DNA of 64,000 nt from Streptomyces albogriseolus (GCA_014650475.1 BMVA01000005.1:116026-180025), one strand, 5' to 3'; shown: positions 33,856 through 42,284, counted from the first letter of the stretch. The notes: generated by a model from the letters alone, not told the origin. Translations and numbers: made by a program.

Positions 33856-33892
33856 GACGGCCCGGCACCGCTCAGTGCGGTGCCGGGCCGTC
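33856..33892 (-). terminator. Terminator of the rpmG-rpmE2-rpmJ operon
   Basis: Perfect 16-bp stem GACGGCCCGGCACCGC / GCGGTGCCGGGCCGTC with loop TCAGT, beginning 36 bases past the rpmJ stop. It also insulates the downstream NAD kinase gene. Confidence 0.85.
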
Positions 33893-33928
33893 CGGACGTC
33901 GTGCTGCCTGCGGTTCGTCAGCCTTGGA

Positions 33929-34051
33929 TCAGCCCTGGCGGGCCTTGAAGCGCGGGTCCTTCTTGTTGATCACGAAGGTCACGCCCCGGCGGCGCACCAC
34001 CTGGGCGCCGGGCTTGGCCTTCAACGAGCGCAGGGACTTGCGTACCTTCAT
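33929..34051 (-). CDS. rpmJ: 50S ribosomal protein L36, cysteine-free form
   Basis: 40-aa ribosomal protein L36 ([20 protein letters not shown], then [20 protein letters not shown]). It lacks all cysteines of the zinc-ribbon form, so it is the zinc-independent paralogue that replaces the main L36 under zinc limitation. AGGAG lies 7 bases upstream of the ATG. Last gene of a three-gene set of cysteine-free L33/L31/L36. Confidence 0.95.
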   Translation of the reverse strand: MKVRKSLRSLKAKPGAQVVRRRGVTFVINKKDPRFKARQG

Positions 34052-34093
34052 CACGTACTCCTGGTGGGAAAGCCCGGTACGGGCAGACCCGGG

Positions 34094-34351
34094 TCAGCGG
34101 CCCGCACGAGCGGCGCCGTAGCGCCGCTCGAAGCGCTCCACGCGTCCCGCGGTGTCGAGGACGCGGGCGGTGCCGGTGTAGAACGGGTGGCTCGCCGACG
34201 AGATCTCCACGTCGACGACCGGATACGTCGTGCCGTCCTCCCACTCGACCGTCCTGTCGGAGTCGAGGGTGGAGCGGGTCAGGAACTGGAAGCCTGCCGC
34301 GCGGTCACGGAAGACGACCGGACGGGAGACGGGGTGGATGCCGTGCCTCAT
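34094..34351 (-). CDS. rpmE2: 50S ribosomal protein L31 type B (cysteine-free)
   Basis: 85-aa type B L31 ([20 protein letters not shown] opening, [28 protein letters not shown] end) without the CxxC zinc motifs of the primary L31. Such paralogues are usually Zur-repressed and free zinc by replacing zinc-binding versions in ribosomes. GAAAGGA precedes the ATG by about 6 bases. Middle gene of the operon. Confidence 0.95.
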   Translation of the reverse strand: MRHGIHPVSRPVVFRDRAAGFQFLTRSTLDSDRTVEWEDGTTYPVVDVEISSASHPFYTGTARVLDTAGRVERFERRYGAARAGR

Positions 34352-34432
34352 GGATGTCCTTTCTCGCGGCCTCCGCCGCCGGGAGCGGCGGAGACGGGAT
34401 GTGTCGACGACCTCACGCGGACGTTCCGCGCG

Positions 34433-34597
34433 TCAGCGCTCCTCGCGGAAGAGGACGTGCTGTCCGGCGACCGCGTCGTACTTCCGCAGGACCAGCCGGT
34501 CGGGGTCGTTCAGACGGTTCTTGCGCGTCACGTAGGTGACGCCGGTGCCGGCCGTGGACTTCAGCTTGACGACCGGGCGTGCCGTGCTGCGTGCCAT
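34433..34597 (-). CDS. rpmG: 50S ribosomal protein L33 (cysteine-free)
   Basis: 54-aa L33 ([20 protein letters not shown], then [20 protein letters not shown]). The zinc cysteines are absent (KYD... where the C+ form has CxxC). GGAAGGAG precedes the ATG. First gene of the three-gene set; an inverted repeat lies 27-42 bases upstream. Confidence 0.95.
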   Translation of the reverse strand: MARSTARPVVKLKSTAGTGVTYVTRKNRLNDPDRLVLRKYDAVAGQHVLFREER

Positions 34598-34623
34598 GAG
34601 GTGCTCCTTCCGCCGTCACCGCC

Positions 34624-34639
34624 CGAGTCGAATGACTCG
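34624..34639. promoter_or_regulatory. Inverted repeat upstream of rpmG
   Basis: Arms CGAGTC / GACTCG with a 4-base AT-rich spacer. Zur control would be expected from the gene content, but this sequence does not look like the AT-rich Streptomyces Zur box I remember, so the bound factor is uncertain. Confidence 0.35.
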
Positions 34640-34679
34640 CGCATGTCAGGCAGCAGGTGTAACAGCGGCCCCCGGTCCC

Positions 34680-35024
34680 CTATTCCGCCTCCCCCGCGGG
34701 CGTCGTCCGGCGTGTCCCGGTGACCTTCGAGGCGGGCAGACGGCCGGCCCGCGAGGCGCCCCGCAGGGTGTCGCCGTGGACGTCGACCGCGAAGGCGAGG
34801 TTCAGCCGGAGGGGCCTGGTGACGGACTGGTTCCAGGTGACGTGAGGGCCGTCGACGGTGATGTCCCGGAGCGGCACGTCCTCGCCCGCGCCGGATGCGA
34901 CGCCCGTGAGGGAGCCGTCCTGCCGGTGGAACTCGACGACGGCCTTGATGCGGCCGACGGGGGTGGCGACGGTCAGGTCCCAGACGCCTTCGAGGGAGGC
35001 GGTCCGGTCGGTGTCGGCGGTCAT
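34680..35024 (-). CDS. Small hypothetical beta-rich (lipocalin-like) protein
   Basis: 114-aa protein, not identified to family. The alternating pattern (LEGVWDLTVATPVGRIKAVVEF, GSLTGVASGAGEDVPLRDITVDGPHVTWNQ, LRLNLAFAVDVHGDTLRG) suggests a single beta-barrel like lipocalin or DUF1942-type folds that bind small ligands. No signal peptide. AGGAG lies some 10 bases upstream. It lies 59 bases downstream of the DJ-1/PfpI gene and is probably co-transcribed with it. Confidence 0.75.
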   Translation of the reverse strand: MTADTDRTASLEGVWDLTVATPVGRIKAVVEFHRQDGSLTGVASGAGEDVPLRDITVDGPHVTWNQSVTRPLRLNLAFAVDVHGDTLRGASRAGRLPASKVTGTRRTTPAGEAE

Positions 35025-35083
35025 GCGCGGGAGGCTCCTGTGGTGAGGGCGGGGGTGGCGACGGACAGAGGCGGGGCCGTGCG

Positions 35084-35773
35084 TCACAGCGCCGCCGGGA
35101 CGGGGCCCGTGGCGCGCCAGACCGTGCCCCGGCGCTCGTGGGCGAAGAGGGTCTCGACGGCGTGCGCGATGCGCGGGCCCAGTTCCCGTTCCAGCAGGTA
35201 GAGGCCCAGGTCGAGGCCGGAGGTGACGCCGGCGCCGCTGACCAGGTCGCCGTCGTCGACGACGCGGGCGCGCACGGCGTGGACGCCGGTCGCGTCGAGC
35301 ATGTCGATGCCCAGATGGTGGGTCGTGGCGTGGCGGCCCTCCAGCAGGCCGGCCATGGCGGGCACCAGCGAGCCGCCGCACACCGTGGCGACGGTCACCC
35401 GCGGGTCGTCCAGCGCCTCCTTGAGCAGCGCGGGCAGCGCGGTGGTCAGGGCGCGGCCCAGCAGGACGGGGACGAACTCGTCCTGCCGCCACTCCCCCGC
35501 CCCCGCGTCGACGTCGGGCACCTCGCCGGGCTCGCCGACCCGGCCCGAGGCGCCCGGGACCACGATCAGGCCGGCGGCGCGGGGGTCGAGCGTGCCGGTG
35601 GCCCGCAGGGTGAGGGCGCCGGTGCCGCTCACCACCTCGCGTGGGCCCTCGGCGGTGACCAGTTCGACGGTGAGCGCACCGCCCGACGCGGTGCCTCCCG
35701 CGTACAGGACCTCGTAGGGCGCGACGACGTCGAGCGGGTCGAAACCGTCGAACAGGACGATCTGGGCATGCAT
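35084..35773 (-). CDS. DJ-1/PfpI-family protein
   Basis: 229-aa class I glutamine-amidotransferase-like fold. The conserved reactive cysteine is in VATVCGGSLVPAMAGLLEG with the following His-rich segment ATTHHLG. Opening MHAQIVLFDGFDPLDVVAPYE is typical of the ThiJ/PfpI group that includes isonitrile-hydratase-like and AraC-linked proteins. GGAGGAAG precedes the ATG. Specific activity unknown. Confidence 0.9.
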   Translation of the reverse strand: MHAQIVLFDGFDPLDVVAPYEVLYAGGTASGGALTVELVTAEGPREVVSGTGALTLRATGTLDPRAAGLIVVPGASGRVGEPGEVPDVDAGAGEWRQDEFVPVLLGRALTTALPALLKEALDDPRVTVATVCGGSLVPAMAGLLEGRHATTHHLGIDMLDATGVHAVRARVVDDGDLVSGAGVTSGLDLGLYLLERELGPRIAHAVETLFAHERRGTVWRATGPVPAAL

Positions 35774-36057
35774 ACGCGGTCTTCCTCCGGTGGGTCGTCC
35801 GGTCCCCCTCGGACGCGGACACCACCGAAGCTAACGAGCCGCCGGGCGGGGTCCCATGGGTGCGGGGGCCAGGTCCCGACGGGTTCCCGCCAACACCCCC
35901 GGCGGTCCGCCCGTCCCCCTCGCCCGCCGTGCGCGCGGCCACTCCCGGTTCCGCGCCCGACCGGTGACGGGCGCGCCGGCAGGCACCGGTCGCCGCCGTC
36001 GCGGCCGCGGGCCGAAAAGGAGTACCGAAGTCGCCGCGAGGGGCGAAGACTTGGCGC

Positions 36058-36675
36058 ATGAGCGACATGAACGCGTTCCGGGACGCGGTGACCGCATGGG
36101 CGGCCGGCGGGCCCGGCGATCCTGCGCGCGGTCTGGCCGGGCGGCTGTCCGTCCGTACCGTCGTCCTGCTGGAGGGGCGCAGCGACGCCGCCGCGGTCGG
36201 TGCGCTCGCCGCGCGTCACGGCCGGGAGCTGACGGCGGAGGGCGTCTGCGTGCTGCCGATGGGCGGCGCGATGAACGTCGGCCGCTTCTCCGCCCTGCTC
36301 GGCCCCCGGGGACTGGGCCTGCGTCTGACAGGACTGTGCGACGAGCGGGAACGCGGCCACTACGCGCGGGGCTGGGAGCGGGCGGGCGCCGGGAGCGACG
36401 GCGTCTTCGTCTGCGCGGCGGACCTGGAGGACGAGCTGATCCGCGCCCTGGGCGTGGAGCGGGTGACCGAACTGGTCCGGGAGCAGGGGGACTTCCGTGC
36501 CCTGAGCACCTTCCTGCGGCAGCCCGCGCAGCGGGGCCGGGACCCGCAGCAGCAGCTCCGCCGCTTCCTCGGCACCAAGAAGGGCCGCAAGATCCACTAC
36601 GGCCGGGTGCTGGTCGAGGCGTTGGGCGAGGACAAGGTGCCCGCGCCCCTGGACGGTCTGTTCGCCGGTCTCTGA
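36058..36675 (+). CDS. Stand-alone TOPRIM (OLD-type) nucleotidyl-transferase/hydrolase domain protein
   Basis: 205-aa protein with a TOPRIM fold: VVLLEGRSDAAAVGALA (catalytic Glu), LPMGGAMNVGRFSALLG, and the metal-binding LTGLCDERERGHY, where the usual DxD appears as DER. A C-terminal helical region (VTELVREQGDFRALSTFLRQ ... GRKIHYGRVLVEAL) follows. OLD-family TOPRIM domains normally sit behind an ATPase that is absent here. ATG at 36058 or 36067; no clear Shine-Dalgarno. It may act in nucleic-acid repair or processing. Confidence 0.85.
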   Translation: MSDMNAFRDAVTAWAAGGPGDPARGLAGRLSVRTVVLLEGRSDAAAVGALAARHGRELTAEGVCVLPMGGAMNVGRFSALLGPRGLGLRLTGLCDERERGHYARGWERAGAGSDGVFVCAADLEDELIRALGVERVTELVREQGDFRALSTFLRQPAQRGRDPQQQLRRFLGTKKGRKIHYGRVLVEALGEDKVPAPLDGLFAGL

Positions 36676-36824
36676 CCGCGGGCGCGGACAGGGCTGTGGC
36701 GCGGCGGGCCCCCGGCCCCGGCGCGTCACCTGTGCGGTGAGGGTGTCCGGCCCTGGGCGGGCCGCGCCGTGAGGGGACTGTCAGCCGTTCGGGCCGGTGC
36801 GGCCGTACCGACGGGCGGCCCGCG

Positions 36825-38354
36825 TCAGAACTTCGGGGTGGGCGCCTGCGCGTGCACCATCTCCGCGGCCTCCTCGTGGGTCTGCACCGAGGGCGGGGAG
36901 CCCTCCAGCGGCTGCCGCGCCGTCTCCTTCATGAAGGCCACGGCGATCACACCGACCAGGGCGGCGGCCATCGCGTAGTACGCGGGCATCATCTCCGAGC
37001 CGGTCGCGCCGATCAGCGCGGTGATCACCAGCGGGGTGGTGCCGCCGAACAGGGACGCCGACAGGTTGTAGCCGACCGACAGCGAGCCGTAGCGCACGGA
37101 CGTCGGGAACATCGCGGGCAGCGCGGCCGACATGGTGCCGAGCAGGCAGACCAGGGACAGACCGAGCATCAGCATGCCGGCCGACACCGCGACCAGGCTG
37201 CCCTGCCGCACGAGCAGGAACGCCGGGGCGGACAGGATCAGGAAGCCCAGCATGCCGGTCATCAGCAGCGGCTTGCGCCCGTAACGGTCGTTGAGCCGGC
37301 CGACCTGGTTGATGATCAGCATCAGCAGCACCATGGTGGCGACGAGGATCAGCAGCCCGTGCGTCTCGGAGTAGTGCAGCTCGTCGGACAGGTACGTCGG
37401 CATGTACGACAGCAGCATGTAGTCGGTGATGTTGTACGCGCCGACCAGGGTGACGCACAGCACCAGCGGCCGCCAGTGCTGCCGGAAGATCTTGGCGAGG
37501 TCGCCGCGGGCGGTGGTCTCCACGCGGTTCGCGGCGTCGGAGACGCGGACGCCGCCCTCCCCCAGCTTGAGGTAGGCGGGGGTGTCGTCCAGCTTCAGCC
37601 GCAGGTAGATGCCGACGACGCCGAGCGGACCGGCGACCAGGAAGGGGATGCGCCAGCCCCAGGCGTCCATGGTGTCGGAACCCAGCCAGGCGGTGAGCGC
37701 CACGACCAGAGTGGCCGCGCCCGTGTAGCCGGCGAGCGTGCCCAGCTCCAGGAAGCTGCCGAAGTAGCCGCGCCGCCGGTCGGGGGCGTACTCGGCGATG
37801 AAGGTGGAGGCGCCGCCGTACTCGCCGCCTGTGGAGAAACCCTGGAGCAGCCGGAAGAGGATCAGCAGCACCGGCGCCCAGAATCCGACCGCCGCGTACG
37901 TCGGCAGCATGCCGATCGCGGCCGTGCCGATCGCCATCAGGATCATCGTGAGGGCGAGGACCTTCTTACGGCCGATCTTGTCGCCCATCGGCCCGAAGAC
38001 CATGCCGCCCAGCGGGCGCACCAGGAACGCCACGGCGAAGGTGGCGAAGGAGGACAGCAGCTGCACCGTCTCGTTCCCCGAGGGGAAGAAGACCCTGCCG
38101 ATGGTGCCCGCCAGGTACGCGTAGATCCCGAAGTCGAACCACTCCATGGCGTTGCCGAGCGAGGCGGCCTTCACCGCGCGCCTGACCGCCCGTTCGTCCG
38201 TCACCGTGATGTCCGACCGCCGTAGCGGCGGGTTCCGCCGACGGCGGATGGCACGGAACAGGGTCGGATGGCGTTTGGCCGCCTCGGGGCGATGGGTCGG
38301 GCCGTTGTCGGTGGGGGACGTGGTGTCGTTCCTTTCCTGGACAGAACGGTGCAT
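36825..38354 (-). CDS. MHS-family MFS transporter (ProP/ShiA-like)
   Basis: Major-facilitator proton symporter of the metabolite:H+ symporter family, 12 transmembrane helices. Recognisable are SLGNAMEWFDFGIYAYLAGT, the loop motif PLGGMVFGPMGDKIGRKKVL and GFSTGGEYGGAS, GRLNDRYGRKPLL. Substrates of this family include proline/betaine, citrate and dicarboxylates; the one here is unknown. Start is uncertain: ATG at 38354 (abutting an inverted repeat, no Shine-Dalgarno, 50-residue polar N-terminus) or GTG at 38204 just before the first conserved block. Confidence 0.9.
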   Translation of the reverse strand: MHRSVQERNDTTSPTDNGPTHRPEAAKRHPTLFRAIRRRRNPPLRRSDITVTDERAVRRAVKAASLGNAMEWFDFGIYAYLAGTIGRVFFPSGNETVQLLSSFATFAVAFLVRPLGGMVFGPMGDKIGRKKVLALTMILMAIGTAAIGMLPTYAAVGFWAPVLLILFRLLQGFSTGGEYGGASTFIAEYAPDRRRGYFGSFLELGTLAGYTGAATLVVALTAWLGSDTMDAWGWRIPFLVAGPLGVVGIYLRLKLDDTPAYLKLGEGGVRVSDAANRVETTARGDLAKIFRQHWRPLVLCVTLVGAYNITDYMLLSYMPTYLSDELHYSETHGLLILVATMVLLMLIINQVGRLNDRYGRKPLLMTGMLGFLILSAPAFLLVRQGSLVAVSAGMLMLGLSLVCLLGTMSAALPAMFPTSVRYGSLSVGYNLSASLFGGTTPLVITALIGATGSEMMPAYYAMAAALVGVIAVAFMKETARQPLEGSPPSVQTHEEAAEMVHAQAPTPKF

Positions 38355-38376
38355 CGGGAACGTACCAGCGTTCCCG
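38355..38376. promoter_or_regulatory. 8-bp inverted repeat abutting the MHS transporter start
   Basis: Arms CGGGAACG / CGTTCCCG with spacer TACCAG. If ATG 38354 is the start, the repeat occupies -1 to -22, which would suit an operator at a near-leaderless promoter. Confidence 0.4.
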
Positions 38377-38598
38377 TGCGGGCGCCGTGGCAGGGGCGCC
38401 CGTTGGGGTCGTCGTGGCCGCCGTTCCCGGTGTGCCTCCGGCCGGGGCCACGGGCCTGTGTTCCCTGCGCTCTCACCTGTATGCCTCCGCTGCGCTGGTC
38501 GCCCGGGCCGAGCGGTGGTGCGGTGGGAGGCCGGGGGAAGCAAGCGTGCCCGGTGCGGGTCGGCACCGGGCGGACCGTCCGTCCCACAGGAGGCACAC

Positions 38599-39459
38599 GT
38601 GATCACCCCTCGCCCGCTCGTCCGGCCGGCCCGCGTCCTGGCCGCCGCCCTGGCCGCCGGCACGCTGTTCGCCACGGCGGCCTGTTCCGGGTCGGACAGC
38701 AGCGCCTCGCCCGAGTCGGACGCCTCGTCCACGGTCGCCGAGCGGGGCCTCGCCGCGCAGACCACCTCGCCCGCCGCGTCGTCGCCTGCCGCCTCGGCCT
38801 CGCCGTCGGACCTCAGCGAGGAGGGCGCCCGGAACGCGCTGATCACTCCGGCGGACATCGAGGACGACTGGACGCAGGTGCGGGACCCGCGCGAGTGGCG
38901 GGACACGCTGCTGGTGGGCAGCGTCGACGTGGCCGCTTTCGTCGACGGACAGAGCGACGTGCAGGACTGCCAGCGCCTGGTCGACGCGCTGTTCGACGAG
39001 ACGCTGCTGGGCAAGCCCACGGGGGCGTCCGCCGTCACCGGCTTCCAGCAGGGCGACTCCCGACTGCTGTACCAGGTCGCCGCGTACGACAAGGCGGAGC
39101 TGGACGACTCCATGCAGTGGCTGAGCGAACTGCCCGACACCTGTGACCAGTTCACGCTGACCGGCGGCGACGCCGGGGAGCGCACGGTGCAGGTCATCGA
39201 GACGTCGCTGCCGGAGGGCGGCGACAACCGGCAGGGCCTGACCGTGACGGTGAAGGGCGAGAGCAACGGCGACCCCGTCACCCTGAGCCTGGACGTCGCC
39301 GCCGTGCAGATCGGCGCGGACGCGATCACGGTCACCAACGGCGGGCTGGACGGCGCCGACCACGACACCACGTCGGCCGCGGTGAAGCAGGGCTCGCAGC
39401 GGCTGCAGGACGTGCTCGCGGGGCGGACGCCGTCGCCGACGCCGAGCGGGATCAACTGA
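38599..39459 (+). CDS. Exported lipoprotein of unknown function
   Basis: 286-aa lipoprotein. The signal peptide ends in the lipobox ATAAC (Cys at about 29) and is followed by a Ser/Ala/Asp/Thr-rich linker (30-75) typical of surface-tethered Streptomyces proteins. The remaining ~210 residues have two cysteine pairs (DVQDCQRL ... PDTCDQF) like the extracellular sensor domain of PknH-type or LppA-like lipoproteins. A similar layout is seen in the lipoprotein at 41.6-42.3 kb. GTG at 38599 is preceded by AGGAGG. Confidence 0.85.
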   Translation: MITPRPLVRPARVLAAALAAGTLFATAACSGSDSSASPESDASSTVAERGLAAQTTSPAASSPAASASPSDLSEEGARNALITPADIEDDWTQVRDPREWRDTLLVGSVDVAAFVDGQSDVQDCQRLVDALFDETLLGKPTGASAVTGFQQGDSRLLYQVAAYDKAELDDSMQWLSELPDTCDQFTLTGGDAGERTVQVIETSLPEGGDNRQGLTVTVKGESNGDPVTLSLDVAAVQIGADAITVTNGGLDGADHDTTSAAVKQGSQRLQDVLAGRTPSPTPSGIN

Positions 39460-39472
39460 CCGGGGCGCGCGG

Positions 39473-40327
39473 GTGACGGATCCGGCGGAATTCCCGGACG
39501 GCGGGGCGGCCGCGGGCGGCAGTGGGTCCGCGCCCGGCCGGGGCGACGGACGGTACGGGCGGGAGCTGTTCCCGCCCGGGGACCCGCACGAGTCGGAGCG
39601 CATCGACGCCGCCGCCCTGGTGTACGACCCGGTCACCACCCGCCGGCTGCGGGAACTGGGCGCGGGTCCGGGCATGCGGTGCCTGGAGGTCGGGGCGGGC
39701 ACCGGAACCGTCGCCCGGTGGCTCCTGGAGGAGGCCGGGGTGGCCGAGGTCGTCGCCCTCGACCGGGACACCCGCGCCCTGGCCGCCTGGGAGCTGCCCG
39801 GGCTGCGGGTGCTCACCGCGGACGTCACCGACGAGGACCTGGACCCGGGCCGGTTCGACCTGGTGCACGCCCGGTTCGTGCTGATGCACCTGCCGGGGCG
39901 CCGGAGGCTCCTCCACCGGCTGGCGGGCCTGCTCCGCCCGGGCGGCGTGCTGGTGCTGGGCGACGCGGTGGAACTGCCCGACACCCTCGACCGCTCCTCC
40001 GCCTACCGGCGCACCATGGACGCCATGTGGGCGGCGCTGTGGGCGACGATCGGCACCGACATCACCGAGGTGCCCGCGTACCCGCGTTACCTCCGTGAGG
40101 AGGGCCTGCGCGACATCGGCGCGGAGGTGGTCTGCCCGCCCCTGGTCCCGGGCGGACCCGCGGCTCACTTCTGGTCGGACACCTGGCGGCGTATGCGCCC
40201 GGAACTGGAGGCGACGGGGCTGGTGGACGCGCGGGTGGTGGACGAGGCGCGGGCGTACCTCGAATCACCGCTGCTGGCGGAGGTGGGTCCGGGGATGGCG
40301 CTGGCGTGGGGCCGCCGGGAGGGCTAG
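39473..40327 (+). CDS. Class I SAM-dependent methyltransferase
   Basis: 284-aa methyltransferase. Motif I is LEVGAGTGTVARWLLE (about residue 70), followed by the acidic VVALDRDTRAL, motif II VTADVTD region, and LRPGGVLVLGDAVEL (motif III). The first ~45 residues are Gly/Pro/Ala rich. Substrate unknown. GTG start 13 bases after the lipoprotein stop. The stop codon shares CTAG with the stop of the convergent peptidase gene. Confidence 0.88.
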   Translation: MTDPAEFPDGGAAAGGSGSAPGRGDGRYGRELFPPGDPHESERIDAAALVYDPVTTRRLRELGAGPGMRCLEVGAGTGTVARWLLEEAGVAEVVALDRDTRALAAWELPGLRVLTADVTDEDLDPGRFDLVHARFVLMHLPGRRRLLHRLAGLLRPGGVLVLGDAVELPDTLDRSSAYRRTMDAMWAALWATIGTDITEVPAYPRYLREEGLRDIGAEVVCPPLVPGGPAAHFWSDTWRRMRPELEATGLVDARVVDEARAYLESPLLAEVGPGMALAWGRREG

Positions 40328-41361
40328 CGGTCCGGGGACGCGCCTGTGAGCCGGTCCGCGGGGAGGGCGGGGACGGTGCGTCCGGCGTACCCGGTGGTCG
40401 TGGTGGCGGCGAGGAGGGAGTTGAGGACGGCCTCCTCCACGGCGTCGAGGACGGCCTCGAAGAGGGGGCTCAGACCGGCGTCGGCGAGCGGGGGCGCGAT
40501 GCCGGGCCGGGTGGTGGTGAAGGCCACCGCGTAGTCACCGCTGCCGTGGCTGTAGGCCGCGCCGGTCCGGGCGAGGGCGAACACGGCACGGCGCGCGACG
40601 CGGGTGAGCTGCCGGGCGTCGAGCGGGGCGTCCGTGGCGACGACGATCATGCAGGACCCGGTCTCGGCGGGCGGCCCTGCGCCCTCCGGTCCCGGCGCCC
40701 CGGGGGTGAGGGTGCGCCCGAGGACTCGCAGGGTCCCGCCGAAGTTGGCCTGCACGAGGGCCCCCACGGTGAACCGGCGGTCCGCGACCTCCGGTGTACG
40801 GGAGGACGTCCCGATGCCGGCCTTGAACCCGAGGGCGACGGTGCCGGTCCCGGCCCCGGCACACCCCTCGCCCACGGGCCCCGCCGACGCCCCGTCGAGC
40901 GCGGCCCGCACATGCTCCTCACGCACGGGCCGGCTCCTGATGTCGGACAGGAAGCCGTCGTTGCACTCCCCCACGACCGGGTTGAGACTCAACACGCCCT
41001 CACATCCGGGCTGTTCCAGCACCCACCCGACCAGGGCGTCGGCGGCCCGGAACGCGGACAGGGTGGAGGTGAGCAGCACGGGGGTCTCCAGCTCGCCGAG
41101 TTCGGCGAGCTGCGTGGAGCCGATGAGCTTCCCGTACCCGTTCCCGGTGAACAGACCGGCGGGAACCGGCGCCCCGGGCCGCACACCGTCGGGAACGACG
41201 GCGGTCACCCCGCTGTGCACACCGGGCCGTGACCGGACGGTGGCGTGCCCGACGCGGACTCCCGGCACGTCGGTCAGGGCGTTGAGCGGTCCCGTCGGGA
41301 CGGGCCCGACGACGATGCCGAGGTCACGGGCGCGGGGGCGGGGGGTGGCAGCCGGGTCCAT
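40324..41361 (-). CDS. P1-family (DmpA/L-aminopeptidase) N-terminal nucleophile hydrolase
   Basis: 345-aa self-processing aminopeptidase. The conserved LTDVPGVRVGHATV opening, VNPVVGECNDGFLSD-like SLNPVVGECNDG and the cleavage/nucleophile region GFKAGIGTSSR (Ser186/187) are present; the new N-terminal Ser is the catalyst after autocleavage. Enzymes release N-terminal D- or L-residues or beta-peptides. ATG at 41361 follows a -10-like TAAGGT (41370-41375) by 8 bases with no Shine-Dalgarno, suggesting a leaderless mRNA. Confidence 0.9.
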   Translation of the reverse strand: MDPAATPRPRARDLGIVVGPVPTGPLNALTDVPGVRVGHATVRSRPGVHSGVTAVVPDGVRPGAPVPAGLFTGNGYGKLIGSTQLAELGELETPVLLTSTLSAFRAADALVGWVLEQPGCEGVLSLNPVVGECNDGFLSDIRSRPVREEHVRAALDGASAGPVGEGCAGAGTGTVALGFKAGIGTSSRTPEVADRRFTVGALVQANFGGTLRVLGRTLTPGAPGPEGAGPPAETGSCMIVVATDAPLDARQLTRVARRAVFALARTGAAYSHGSGDYAVAFTTTRPGIAPPLADAGLSPLFEAVLDAVEEAVLNSLLAATTTTGYAGRTVPALPADRLTGASPDR

Positions 41362-41560
41362 GGGGCGCGACCTTACACAGCGTTCCCGCGCGGACATTGC
41401 GGAGTTGGCCGGTGGCGTGGACGGGGTTCTCGCGCAGGCGCTCCGCGAGGTACGCCGCCTGGGCGGTGACCGGGCCGTCGGACGCCCCGCGGGCCTGCGG
41501 CACGGTGAGCATGAGCGCGGTGCGTATGCCGCGCGCGGGTGTGGAACGGGGCGTGGGCAT
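41324..41560 (-). pseudogene. Possible remnant of a membrane/TPM-like protein N-terminus
   Basis: A 78-codon ORF following the lipoprotein gene. The stretch AAYLAERLRENPVHATGQLR resembles the mature N-terminus of a Streptomyces membrane-protein family (xxLAERLRxDPVYVTxQLP), but it breaks off after some 20 residues and runs into the peptidase promoter and start. It may be a truncated gene or simply an unrelated small ORF. Confidence 0.35.
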
Positions 41561-41567
41561 CAGGCGC

Positions 41568-42284
41568 TCAACCCAGCTTCTCCGACTGTGCCTTCACCAC
41601 CGCCGGCGGCAGTTTCGCGTCGCTCGCCTGGCCGTTGGCGATCGCCAGGCCGTTAGCGGCGAAGTAGACGCCGACGACGTCGCCCGCGCGGACGATCTGG
41701 GTGTGGAGCGTGTGGGACACGCCCTGGTACGACGTCGTGGCGGTGAAGCCGACAGTCTCGTCGCCGGCCGGGGCGACGTCCTCCGCCGTGACCGAGTCGT
41801 ACACGGTGCTGCCGTTGCCGCCCTTGGCGGTGAAGCCGTCCGCGCACGCGTCCACGGCCTTCTTCACGTCCGCCAGGACGGCCTGCGCCCCGCCGGACGC
41901 GTACGCCGTGAGCGTGACGTACGTCTGGGTGCCGCTCGGGCCCTGGGCCTCCGGGGCGAGGGCCCGCGTGAGGTCCGCCTGCGGCTCGCCGAGCGGCAGT
42001 TGGTTCATCGCGAGGGCCAGCGGGGCGCAGGCCGGCTGGTCGGCGGTCATCTCCGACGAGGACTCGGCGAGGGCGAACTCGTTGTCGTACGGCTGCACCG
42101 AGAAGCCCTTGACCTCGGCGGGGGTGACCATGAGCCGCGCCAGCCGAGCGGCCGGCGCGGCCTGTTCCGACCGGGTCGCGGAGGGCCTGGGCTCGCCCGT
42201 GGAGTTGTCCGGCTCCCCGCCTCCGCCGCACGCGGTGAGCGCGGCGAGGCAGAGGACGGCCAGGACGGGGACGGAACGGTTCAC
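41568..42284 (-). CDS. Exported lipoprotein of unknown function
   Basis: 238-aa lipoprotein with signal peptide MNRSVPVLAVLCLAAL and lipobox LTAC, then a Gly/Pro/Ser/Arg linker. The mature domain contains MVTPAEVKGFSV and paired cysteines (PACAPLAL and VDACADGF), the same general plan as the lipoprotein at 38.6-39.5 kb and as actinomycete sensor-like lipoproteins. GTG at 42284 is chosen because AGGAG lies 7 bases upstream; an ATG five codons earlier overlaps that site. Function unknown. Confidence 0.85.
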   Translation of the reverse strand: MNRSVPVLAVLCLAALTACGGGGEPDNSTGEPRPSATRSEQAAPAARLARLMVTPAEVKGFSVQPYDNEFALAESSSEMTADQPACAPLALAMNQLPLGEPQADLTRALAPEAQGPSGTQTYVTLTAYASGGAQAVLADVKKAVDACADGFTAKGGNGSTVYDSVTAEDVAPAGDETVGFTATTSYQGVSHTLHTQIVRAGDVVGVYFAANGLAIANGQASDAKLPPAVVKAQSEKLG

